From: Candidatus Woesearchaeota archaeon
GTDB lineage: Archaea > Nanobdellota > Nanobdellia > Woesearchaeales > GW2011-AR4
Length of the DNA: 11,651 bases
Direction: 5' to 3'
NCBI GenBank assembly: GCA_016784195.1
Contig: JADHVE010000038.1
Coordinates: 1 to 11,651 of the forward strand
Below, piece by piece: positions 1 to 5,050 of the stretch. The notes under the pieces are model-generated. The model worked only from the letters and a program-made list of their open reading frames with translations, had not been told where the DNA came from and did not search any database. The stretch's first letter is position 1. Every line of letters starts with the position of its first letter. The position numbers were made by a program, and so were the translations under genes.

Positions 1-349
1 TCATTCTTGCCACTAATTTTGCAGTAATTGTCTCTCTTGGTTTAATTTTCTTATCCTGCCTTGCATACCCAAAATAGGGTATGACTGCTGTGATTCTTGC
101 TGGAGATGATCTTTTCAAAGCATCCATAATAATCAATAATTCCATCAAGTTTTTATTTACATCCGGGCAAGTAGGCTGTATAACATAAACATCAGCTCCC
201 CTGATACTTTCCAGAATTCTGGCGTATATTTCACCATCACTGAATCTTTTTATTTCTACTTCTGTCAAAGGAATATTCAGTTTTTTAGCTATCTTTTCTA
301 CTAAATCCTTATTGGCTGTTCCTGAAATGAGTTTAAGCTGGTTTCTCAT
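1..349 (-). CDS. prs: Ribose-phosphate pyrophosphokinase (PRPP synthetase), N-terminal part, cut by window edge
   Basis: The enzyme transfers pyrophosphate from ATP to ribose 5-phosphate to make PRPP, used in nucleotide, histidine and tryptophan synthesis in the cytoplasm. I translated this strand by hand: 116 residues are visible of a family usually near 285-315, so the C-terminal half lies beyond base 1. The start reads MRNQLKLISGTANKDL, matching the family's usual N-terminus (ISG-NAN type). RFSDGEIYARI follows at about residues 35-45, and PYFGYARQDKK at 91-101, the ATP-binding loop characteristic of the family. The ATG at 349-347 is chosen because it gives a normal N-terminus. No Shine-Dalgarno sequence is obvious. 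A TATA-like run at 381-389 would place the transcript start about ten bases upstream, over a perfect palindrome. Identification is firm; whether the rest is intact cannot be seen. Confidence 0.95.
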   Translation of the reverse strand, partial: MRNQLKLISGTANKDLVEKIAKKLNIPLTEVEIKRFSDGEIYARILESIRGADVYVIQPTCPDVNKNLMELLIIMDALKRSSPARITAVIPYFGYARQDKKIKPRETITAKLVARM

Positions 350-357
350 AATAAATC

Positions 358-389
358 CCTTATATAAGGAAAGAAGTGTTTTTTAAAAA
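358..389 (-). promoter_or_regulatory. prs promoter: TATA-like box plus a perfect 12-bp palindrome
   Basis: On the minus strand, TTTTTAAAA at 389-381 is the best TATA candidate and predicts initiation near 360. A perfect palindrome, CCTTATATAAGG (358-369), sits there, nine bases before the prs ATG. It looks TATA-like itself, but used as a TATA box it would start transcription inside the gene, so an operator is the better guess. No factor can be named. Confidence 0.4.
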
Positions 390-476
390 GTTTTGGTTTT
401 AAATGCCCGATAAGATACCTCTTATTCGCTGAATATTGGATTGAAGCCTTATGAGGGTTAATAAACAGAGTTGCTT

Positions 477-793
477 TTATTCTTTTAATGGAACTACAGC
501 TACAGGTCTTACCTCAATAATATCTTCAATTCTAATATATTTAGGTTCAATGGGTACAGAATTTCGGTCTAATACTCTTCCGAGGGTCATATAGGGGGGC
601 ATTGGATGTTCTTTTCCATCACCAAATCTTAATTGATGTTCAGGGGGATATCATCCCAAGCCATATCAAAAATTTCTGTAATATATCCCGGCCTTGATTC
701 CTTATTTCCGCATTGATTTAGGTAATAAATCTCAGCAAATTTAGATTGAGTAGGTAGTTTCTCGTAAATTTTCTTAACGTCAGATACTTCCAT
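477..793 (-). pseudogene. Small unknown protein gene interrupted by a -1 frameshift
   Basis: Two adjoining minus-strand frames read as one protein of about 105 residues. The first runs from ATG at 793-791 (MEVSDVKKIYEKLPTQSK...) through GYITEIFDMAWDD and hits TAA at 631-629 after 54 residues. The second opens directly after a TGA at 653-651 and reads YPPEHQLRFGDGKEH, then MPPYMTLGRVLDRNSV, and ends PVAVVPLKE at TAA 479-477. The span is 317 bases, one short of a multiple of three, so one base appears lost between about 653 and 631; restoring a T would give WDDYPPEHQL. It may be a true pseudogene, a consensus error or recoding. I do not recognise the family. The composition (many Pro, charged residues, no hydrophobic segment) suggests a soluble protein. 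A TATA-like ATTAAAAAC complement at 816-824 fits leaderless initiation at 793. Confidence 0.6.
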
Positions 794-815
794 ATATATT
801 AAGAATTAGCAGGTC

Positions 816-864
816 ATTAAAAACTTTGCTCCTTTTGTCTCTTTGCCCAGAAAAATTTAATTTA
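816..864. promoter_or_regulatory. Divergent promoter region between the genes at 793 (minus) and 914 (plus)
   Basis: Minus side: GTTTTTAAT (824-816) is centred about 27 bases before the ATG at 793, the archaeal TATA-to-start distance, which suggests a leaderless mRNA. Plus side: ATTTAATTTA (855-864) would give initiation near 885, a leader of about 30 bases, and a GGAG at 900-903 ten bases before the ATG at 914. Both boxes are called by eye. Confidence 0.4.
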
Positions 865-913
865 ACGCCAGGGCCTTGTTAAATGAAGGTGAATTAATTG
901 GAGTGGAAGTGTA

Positions 914-1363
914 ATGAGGTTGAGCAAAATCTTTGATTTTGTGAAGAAGTTTGTTCGTTTCAACAATCAGTTTATAAGTAATTACCATATTCTACTGTAC
1001 ATGACAGGTATAATACCCTGGGGTCCTAAAATAAAGGAACAAAAGGAAATTGATGATATTGTAAAGTCGGTTGTGAAAATGGTAAAGGGCTTTAATGATT
1101 CTGATTTATCAGATAAGTGTATAGCTCCACCAGGAAAAGGTAGAATTGTTGAGATAATACGTACTGAAAGGGCAGCTAATGTAATTGATGATTATGATTC
1201 ACCTAATGAAGCTCTGTTGGTAGCTCAAGGATTAACAAGAGCAGCTCGAAATAAAACTGAATCAAAATATGGGAGCAAGATTCCCAGATATTGTGTATAC
1301 GATGATAAAGGGGAATATGTTGGTGGAGATATAATACTTGATGAACTTGATTCTTGGAATTGA
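914..1363 (+). CDS. Hypothetical protein, 149 aa
   Basis: I do not recognise this protein. The N-terminus is basic and hydrophobic (MRLSKIFDFVKKFVRFNNQF), and a short apolar stretch, YHILLYMTGIIPWG at about residues 24-37, could be a weak membrane segment or signal anchor. A charged, probably helical part follows at 40-62 (KIKEQKEIDDIVKSVVKMVK). The C-terminal third, CVYDDKGEYVGGDIILDELD (about 127-146), looks like a small beta hairpin with acidic ends. The start is supported by GGAG at 900-903, ten bases upstream, and a TATA-like box at 855-864. It stands alone: the neighbour on the left is divergent and broken, and an 817-base structured spacer lies to the right. Together with the frameshifted gene it may be accessory DNA. 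Real coding is likely from length and sensible codons; function is unknown. Confidence 0.65.
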   Translation: MRLSKIFDFVKKFVRFNNQFISNYHILLYMTGIIPWGPKIKEQKEIDDIVKSVVKMVKGFNDSDLSDKCIAPPGKGRIVEIIRTERAANVIDDYDSPNEALLVAQGLTRAARNKTESKYGSKIPRYCVYDDKGEYVGGDIILDELDSWN

Positions 1364-1488
1364 TTCGAACGAATTGTATTAAACAAGCTTAAGTAGCAAC
1401 TTGATAGCCTCACTAAGCTCAAGAGAGCTCACTAATTGAGATGAACCGGGTTTCTAAAAGCTGTTTTATTGTAATTCAAAACAAAACA

Positions 1489-1498
1489 TTTAAATATA
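1489..1498 (+). promoter_or_regulatory. Probable TATA box before the first hairpin pair
   Basis: TTTAAATATA lies in a purine-rich context and predicts a transcript start near 1520, about 70 bases before the tandem hairpins. No start codon with a ribosome binding site follows, so a non-coding transcript is the likely product if the box is used. Confidence 0.4.
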
Positions 1499-1587
1499 AG
1501 TTCTACCCTACAATAGTAACAAACTAGGGGTGGTTTGATTTATTTGTTTTTAAAATAAACAATTGACAGTTTATTATATTTTTAAAA

Positions 1588-1703
1588 CACCTCTTTTTCC
1601 TCGGTAATTGCCCTTTAAAGGCTTTTGCCGAGGTTTTATAATAATAAATTTATAATCACCTCTTTTTCCCTGACAAGGCCCTTAAAAGCCTTGTTGGGGT
1701 TTT
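1588..1703 (+). repeat. Two tandem paralogous hairpin units
   Basis: Each unit begins CACCTCTTTTTCC (1588-1600 and 1657-1669), continues into a hairpin, and ends in GGTTTTA. The first hairpin (1599-1633) has nine pairs, CCTCGGTAA against TTGCCGAGG with one wobble, then a TT/TT mismatch, then GCC/GGC around CTTTAAA. The second (1668-1699) is an uninterrupted 12-pair stem, CCCTGACAAGGC with GCCTTGTTGGGG including two wobbles, around CCTTAAAA. The stems differ in sequence but both pair, which suggests the structure has been kept while the bases changed. The flanks and apex are alike. Each hairpin is followed by TTTT, so a terminator-like role is possible. Read on the other strand, each hairpin is followed by AAAAAGAGGTG, which resembles a ribosome binding site but leads to no start codon. 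Confidence 0.6.
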
Positions 1704-1790
1704 AATAATTCTTTTTAGGATTTAAATTTAATACATGATTTCAATTAAAATAATTTATTTTTGTCTATATTGAAAATAAATACAAACAGG

Positions 1791-1820
1791 AAAATTTAAA
1801 TATGCTAATAGATTAGCATA
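1791..1820 (+). promoter_or_regulatory. TATA-like box abutting a 9-bp perfect inverted repeat (candidate operator)
   Basis: AAAATTTAAA (1791-1800) resembles the box at 1489 (both contain ATTTAAAT). Directly after it, TATGCTAAT (1801-1809), AG, ATTAGCATA (1812-1820) form a perfect inverted repeat. Its place between TATA box and expected start (about 1820-1825) is where archaeal repressors commonly block the initiation complex. A dimeric helix-turn-helix regulator is a guess; no regulator gene is adjacent. Confidence 0.45.
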
Positions 1821-1834
1821 ATTGTATTACGTCG

Positions 1835-1869
1835 TTATGTAAAATGCCTTTAAATGGTGTTTTACATAA
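1835..1869 (+). other. Hairpin of 14 bp with TTTAAAT loop
   Basis: TTATGTAAAATGCC (1835-1848) pairs with GGTGTTTTACATAA (1856-1869), with two adjacent G-U wobbles, around TTTAAAT. The apex CC-TTTAAA-(N)GG is shared with both hairpins at 1599-1699. The hairpin begins about 10-15 bases after the predicted start from the TATA box at 1791, so it would be the first fold of that transcript. Confidence 0.5.
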
Positions 1870-1876
1870 TAAGAAA

Positions 1877-1953
1877 AGCCCGTCACGAGAGTACTCAATG
1901 GAGCTTACGCTAAAAGCAAGCAATGAGCTTGGGAGTTAGTGTAACGGGCTACA
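1877..1953 (+). ncRNA. Candidate structured small RNA, possibly of box H/ACA type
   Basis: A 7-bp closing stem, AGCCCGT (1877-1883) with ACGGGCT (1944-1950), is extended by CAC/GTG across a two-base bulge and followed at once by ACA (1951-1953). Inside, ACTC (1893-1896) can pair with GAGT (1933-1936), and GCTT..GCT (1903-1911) pairs with AGCAAGC (1915-1921) around an AAA loop. GA at 1901-1902 faces AATGA at 1922-1926, an arrangement like a kink-turn. Archaeal H/ACA guides are single hairpins of this size, with ACA next to the basal stem and the guide pocket 14-16 bases upstream of ACA; here the upper stem ends 14 bases before it. The stem below the supposed kink-turn is poor, and I could not place a convincing rRNA target. 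It is not a tRNA. The H/ACA identity is tentative; the fold is better supported. Confidence 0.35.
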
Positions 1954-1980
1954 TAATCTTTAATAGTCATAAAAAAGCAT

Positions 1981-2073
1981 ATAGAACAAGCATAGAACTT
2001 AAAAATCATTATTATCATTTTATTTATCAGATAAACTGAATTGAGTTAGCTTAGAATAAAAAGCTTGTTCTAT
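1981..2073 (+). repeat. 11-bp perfect inverted repeat closing a 71-base AT-rich segment
   Basis: ATAGAACAAGC (1981-1991) is the exact reverse complement of GCTTGTTCTAT (2063-2073). The enclosed segment can form a smaller TTTAT-CAG-ATAAA hairpin and an AACT/AGTT pair. The outer stem would be stable in RNA, giving a 93-base element between the candidate small RNA and the dnaG leader. ATAGAAC is also repeated directly at about 1992-1998. There is no sign of a mobile element at either end. Confidence 0.5.
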
Positions 2074-2089
2074 CATTAAGACAACATAA

Positions 2090-2157
2090 AGAAGGAGTCA
2101 AACATGTTCACTACTTATCCAATAAGTTTTGTTGAGCTAGTTAGTTAGACTCTTTCT
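2090..2157 (+). promoter_or_regulatory. Long hairpin in the dnaG leader, enclosing a Shine-Dalgarno sequence
   Basis: AGAAGGAGTC (2090-2099) pairs with GACTCTTTCT (2148-2157) with one wobble. After an A-A mismatch, AAC (2101-2103) pairs with GTT (2144-2146). At the tip ACTTAT (2113-2118) pairs perfectly with ATAAGT (2122-2127) around CCA. The stem buries AAGGAG, which would otherwise serve the ATG at 2104, and ends ten bases before the dnaG ribosome binding site. Such a layout could switch translation of the small frame or of dnaG, but it could equally be a structural RNA tail. Pairing is seen; function is inferred. Confidence 0.45.
2104..2148 (+). CDS. Possible 14-residue leader peptide before dnaG
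   Basis: ATG at 2104 follows AAGGAG (2092-2097) at a normal spacing and reads MFTTYPISFVELVS, ending at TAG 2146-2148. The stop lies 32 bases before the dnaG start. The frame sits wholly inside the hairpin at 2090-2157, so its codons are also constrained by pairing and the good ribosome binding site may be chance. No amino acid run suggests classical attenuation. Weak call. Confidence 0.25.
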   Translation: MFTTYPISFVELVS

Positions 2158-2166
2158 ATAAAACAT

Positions 2167-2172
2167 GGAGGT
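2167..2172 (+). promoter_or_regulatory. dnaG ribosome binding site
   Basis: GGAGGT, eight bases before the ATG at 2181, is one of the strongest Shine-Dalgarno matches in the window. It matters because many other genes here appear leaderless, so dnaG is probably translated from a true 5' leader. Confidence 0.7.
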
Positions 2173-2180
2173 CGGTAAAA

Positions 2181-3395
2181 ATGGGTAAAATAAGCCCTGT
2201 ATCATCAAAATATATTATTAATGCAACTATTGATATTGAAGGCGTAGTTGATAGGCCTGATGTTATTGGAGCTGTATTCGGCCAGACAGAAGGCTTGCTT
2301 GGCTCTGATCTGGAGTTAAGAGAACTGCAAAGAAGCGGCAGGATTGGAAGAATAGAAGTCAATGTAGACACAAGATCCGGAAAAACAAAAGGAGCCATAA
2401 TAATCCCTTCTTCATTAGATAAAGCAGAAACAGCAATTGTTGGAGCAGCTTTAGAGATAATCCAGAGGATAGGACCGTGCAATGCTAAAGTTCAGGTTCA
2501 AGGTATAGAAGATGTTAGAGTTAGTAAAAGAAACTTTGTTGTTGAAAGAGCAAAAGAACTACTAAAGCTTATGATAGAATCAACAATGCCTGACAGCAAA
2601 GAGCTATCAGATGAGGTGGCTTACTCGGTTAGAGTGATGGAAATACAGGAGTATGGCAAAGACAGGTTGCCTGCTGGCCCTGCTATTGATGAGTCTGACG
2701 AGATAATTGTTGTAGAAGGCAGAGCAGATGTACTTAACCTGTTAAAGCATGGAATAAAGAATTCTATAGCACTTAACGGCACTTCAGTACCAGCAACAAT
2801 AGTAGAGTTAAGCAAGAAAAAGGTGGTTACTTTGTTTGTTGATGGAGATAGAGGTGGCAGCTTGATAACTAAAGAATTGATGAACATAGCAGATATTGAT
2901 TATGTCACAAGAGCTCCTGACGGCAAAGAAGTAGAGGAAATAACCAAAAAAGAGATACATATGGCTTTGAGAAGCAGAATAGCCGGAGAGCAGATTAAGC
3001 TGGAGATTGGAAAAGAGAACCATAATGGAGTAAAAAGGCAGCCTCCGCGTTATGCTCCAAGACCTGTACAGAGGCAGCAGGTTGTAAAAAGACGTGAAAT
3101 CTCTGGAGAGCATAAACAGTTGTTTGGTAATATGCTTGAAAGCCTAGTTGGAACCAGGGGAGCACAGATTCTTGATGAGAAAATGAATGTTCTTGGGAAA
3201 GTTCCAATAACAGAGCTTGAAACAACAATAAAAAGCCTCACAGATGGTGTTTATGCAGTGGTATTTGACGGCATAATTGACCGGGAATTAGCAAGAGCAG
3301 CAGAAAGGTCACACATCAAATACTTGGTGGGCATGGACACAAAAATAAGTTCAAGCGAAACAAGAGTAGATTTGATTACTGCTAAAGATTTATAA
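2181..3395 (+). CDS. dnaG: Archaeal DnaG primase (TOPRIM domain protein)
   Basis: This is the archaeal form of DnaG, 404 residues and within the usual size. It has a short N-terminal region, a TOPRIM core and a C-terminal domain, without the zinc-binding N-terminus of bacterial DnaG. The TOPRIM catalytic glutamate is in VVEGRAD (E179), and the metal-binding acidic motif is FVDGDRGG (D221, D223). A basic linker follows (about 283-306: KRQPPRYAPRP, QRQQVVKRR), then a C-terminal domain at about 307-404. In archaea the protein can synthesise RNA primers and also associates with the RNA exosome as a poly(A)-binding subunit, so it may act in replication, RNA decay or both. The start is fixed by GGAGGT at 2167-2172, eight bases upstream. 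Its leader carries unusual structure. A T-rich terminator follows directly. Neither exosome nor replication genes are next to it. Confidence 0.95.
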   Translation: MGKISPVSSKYIINATIDIEGVVDRPDVIGAVFGQTEGLLGSDLELRELQRSGRIGRIEVNVDTRSGKTKGAIIIPSSLDKAETAIVGAALEIIQRIGPCNAKVQVQGIEDVRVSKRNFVVERAKELLKLMIESTMPDSKELSDEVAYSVRVMEIQEYGKDRLPAGPAIDESDEIIVVEGRADVLNLLKHGIKNSIALNGTSVPATIVELSKKKVVTLFVDGDRGGSLITKELMNIADIDYVTRAPDGKEVEEITKKEIHMALRSRIAGEQIKLEIGKENHNGVKRQPPRYAPRPVQRQQVVKRREISGEHKQLFGNMLESLVGTRGAQILDEKMNVLGKVPITELETTIKSLTDGVYAVVFDGIIDRELARAAERSHIKYLVGMDTKISSSETRVDLITAKDL

Positions 3396-3418
3396 TTTCT
3401 TTTTTTTTTGTTTTTTTA
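3396..3418 (+). terminator. T-rich terminator of dnaG
   Basis: Directly after the stop codon come TTTC, a run of ten T (3400-3409), G and seven more T (3411-3417). Archaeal intrinsic termination needs only such T tracts, without a hairpin. It protects the convergent gene ending at 3437. Confidence 0.7.
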
Positions 3419-3422
3419 TTAT

Positions 3423-3428
3423 AAAAAA
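3423..3428 (-). terminator. Short T tract after the thioredoxin-like gene
   Basis: On the minus strand a run of six T follows the TAA at 3439-3437 by nine bases. It is short but in the right place for an archaeal terminator on the convergent side. Confidence 0.4.
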
Positions 3429-3436
3429 TTAAAGAA

Positions 3437-4768
3437 TTAAACCAAACTCTCAGTCAATTTATTATTACATTCATCTAATTTGTTTAATTTGCAGAAATTC
3501 TCTTTTATGGTTTCTGCGGGCTGTACTCCGCTGAACTTTATTTTATTGTTTACTAAAAATGATGGAAATGTATTGATGTCTAAAGACTTGACTAAACTGC
3601 TTTCTTTGTTTACAATGTGCTTGTTATATTCAATCTTGCCGTCAAATAAGTCCAGGAATTCCTGGATATTTTTCTCTGCTTTCTCTGTAGATATATCACC
3701 TTCCATTAAGAAAACCTCGAGTTTGTTAGAAACTTCCTGTTTATTGGTATAAAATGTACTTCCGCTTGCTCCCGGCCTTAATACATATTTATCGTTAACT
3801 TTAGAAAATATTCCTTTTAATTCCCCATATTTAAATGTCTCTTCCAGACTAGAATCAAATATGTAAGCAGGCAGTAAATTAATGCTTAAATCATTTACTA
3901 AACTTTTTCCTTCTTCTGAATTGTATGATATTTCGCTCTTTACAACTCCCGGAAACCATCCTTTTATTATTTTTTCAACCCTGGATGTATCGCAATTGAA
4001 ACAGTCTTGGGTGTTTAAAACAATAAAATTAACCTTTACAGCTTCTTTAAATTCACATTCTGCATCTTCATTTCCCAAATTACTGCAAAAGCCAATCATG
4101 CCTTCTTTTAAGCAATCAGCATCAGAGAAACATGACGGCAAAACTTTTTCCAGAGACTTTTCTTCTTCTACTAGTTTTTCTCCTGTAAAAATCACAAAAG
4201 CAAAATAACCGAAAACTATTAAAAAAACTGCTACTGCTGCAATGGGCATCCAGATGCTTGTTTTATTTTCTTTTGTGTTTTCAATATCTGAGTAACCATT
4301 ATTGATTATATCATTAGTATCTTCTTCTTTTTCATCTGGCTCTTGAATTTTTTCTTCTTCTGGCTCTTCTTTTACTTTTTTTTGCTCTTTAAATTTGCTT
4401 GGATCTTTTAGTTCTTTAATCTCAATATCGGGCTCTTCTTTCTCAGCGGGTTTTTCTTCGACTTTTGCTTTAAATCCTGTTTTCTTTTCTTCTGCCTTTT
4501 TTTCTGGTTTAATGTCTTTTTGAGTATCTTCTTTAACTTCAGAATTAAGTTCTTCTTTCATTTCTTCAGAGGGTTTTTCCTGTTTCTCTGCTTTTTTGTT
4601 TTCAGAGGATTTTTCTTCATTAACCTTATTTTCTCCTGATTCTAGTTTCCTTAACTGAGATTCCATCCTTGATTTTGCTTTTTCATACTCTTCAGGTGTT
4701 ATGACTTCTGCTTCAAAGCTCTCTTTTAGAAATTCCAGCTCTTCCTCAATTTTTATTTTATCTTCCAT
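3437..4768 (-). CDS. Membrane-anchored protein with two thioredoxin-like domains, one apparently without active-site cysteines
   Basis: The 443-residue protein has four parts. Residues 7-41 (ELEFLKESFEAEVITPEEYE...) resemble a SHOCT-like helical hairpin. Residues 42-165 are a highly charged Lys/Glu-rich linker. One membrane helix follows (about 173-194, WMPIAAVAVFLIVFGYFAFV), and its lack of an N-terminal signal suggests the linker is cytoplasmic and the rest outside. A four-cysteine patch (C213, C219, C228, C238) precedes a thioredoxin-like domain with CFNC at 256-259 and a likely cis-proline in NLLPAYIF (P300). A second such domain starts near KLEVFLMEGDIS (349-360) and has NTFPSFLV with P402; where a CPxC motif is expected there is EGDIS. 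A role in disulfide formation or exchange at the cell surface is inferred. C426 and C434 may form a further bridge. A TATA-like box 25 bases upstream suggests leaderless expression. Confidence 0.8.
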   Translation of the reverse strand: MEDKIKIEEELEFLKESFEAEVITPEEYEKAKSRMESQLRKLESGENKVNEEKSSENKKAEKQEKPSEEMKEELNSEVKEDTQKDIKPEKKAEEKKTGFKAKVEEKPAEKEEPDIEIKELKDPSKFKEQKKVKEEPEEEKIQEPDEKEEDTNDIINNGYSDIENTKENKTSIWMPIAAVAVFLIVFGYFAFVIFTGEKLVEEEKSLEKVLPSCFSDADCLKEGMIGFCSNLGNEDAECEFKEAVKVNFIVLNTQDCFNCDTSRVEKIIKGWFPGVVKSEISYNSEEGKSLVNDLSINLLPAYIFDSSLEETFKYGELKGIFSKVNDKYVLRPGASGSTFYTNKQEVSNKLEVFLMEGDISTEKAEKNIQEFLDLFDGKIEYNKHIVNKESSLVKSLDINTFPSFLVNNKIKFSGVQPAETIKENFCKLNKLDECNNKLTESLV

Positions 4769-4788
4769 TATCGCAAAAAATGACCTCT

Positions 4789-4797
4789 TATTTATAT
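4789..4797 (-). promoter_or_regulatory. TATA box of the thioredoxin-like gene
   Basis: On the minus strand ATATAAATA is centred about 25 bases before the ATG at 4768, so transcription would start at or next to the start codon. A GAGGT lies between them, but too far from the ATG to be a convincing ribosome binding site. Confidence 0.5.
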
Positions 4798-4838
4798 TCT
4801 CTACTCAACCATAAATTTTCTTTGAAAATCTCTAATAT

Positions 4839-4872
4839 CTTAGAATGCTTAGGGGAAGCATTACTATCTAAG
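4839..4872. other. Bulged hairpin in the divergent spacer
   Basis: AATGCTT (4844-4850) and AAGCATT (4856-4862) pair perfectly around AGGGG. Outside, CTTAG (4839-4843) pairs with CTAAG (4868-4872) across a five-base ACTAT bulge on one side. It could fold in a transcript of either strand. Neither predicted promoter clearly transcribes it. Confidence 0.45.
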
Positions 4873-4923
4873 TTCTATCACCCCTTTTTAGGTAAGGTAA
4901 GATTAATAGTAAATAAAGCTTTC

Positions 4924-4960
4924 GATTAGTTACGGTAAAGTTATTAACTGAAACTAAATC
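4924..4960. repeat. Nested palindromes, candidate DNA-binding site
   Basis: GATTAGTT (4924-4931) and AACTAAATC (4952-4960) form an imperfect inverted repeat around AGTTATTAACT (4939-4949), a near-perfect palindrome with one central base. The inner palindrome is too tight for an RNA loop, which points to protein binding on DNA. It lies about 85 bases upstream of the TATA box at 5043. AT-rich DNA gives such repeats by chance fairly often. Confidence 0.3.
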
Positions 4961-5042
4961 CCGATATTGTTTTGAAAAACACAACAAATAAATCTTGATT
5001 TACTCTTCTTTCTAGTTTACTACCTCCAAATTTCCATAAATA

Positions 5043-5050
5043 TTTATATT
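5043..5050 (+). promoter_or_regulatory. TATA box of the HerA-like ATPase gene
   Basis: TTTATATT is centred about 26 bases before the ATG at 5072. No Shine-Dalgarno motif lies directly before the ATG. Both facts fit a leaderless mRNA. Confidence 0.55.

Larger units (their letters stand above)
1364..2180. other. 817-base intergenic stretch rich in secondary structure
   Basis: No ordinary protein gene is visible here on either strand. The first part (1364-1488) holds only short elements: an ATTCG-AA-CGAAT inverted repeat just after the stop codon (about 1365-1376), an AGCTC-AAGA-GAGCT hairpin (about 1416-1429), and a repeated CTCACTAA (1409-1416 and 1428-1435). From about 1489 to 2157 comes a dense series of TATA-like boxes and hairpins, listed separately. 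It could be one long leader of dnaG, several small RNA genes, or both. The GC-paired stems stand out against very AT-rich surroundings. Confidence 0.6.

Noticed and set aside
1360..1376. GTTCGAATC on the minus strand, like a tRNA T-loop
   Set aside because: The flanking five bases do not pair as a T-stem and no acceptor or anticodon arm lies at the right distance; it is part of a short palindrome after the stop codon.
1588..1703. Repeated unit considered as a CRISPR array
   Set aside because: Only two imperfect copies, differing in the hairpin stems, with no identical repeats, regular spacers or cas genes.
1877..1950. 74-base element with a 7-bp closing stem that looks like a tRNA acceptor, on either strand
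   Set aside because: No T-arm with TTC loop, no plausible D or anticodon arm, and the 17 bases next to the 3' stem do not pair as a T-arm.
1981..2073. Inverted repeat as the ends of a small transposable element (MITE)
   Set aside because: No flanking target duplication, no second copy in the window and no transposase; an RNA stem explains it as well.
2156..2482. Antisense open frames over dnaG, and similar long frames opposite the aro genes and the thioredoxin-like gene
   Set aside because: They are out-of-frame shadows of well-identified genes, with unlikely composition and no ribosome binding sites of their own.
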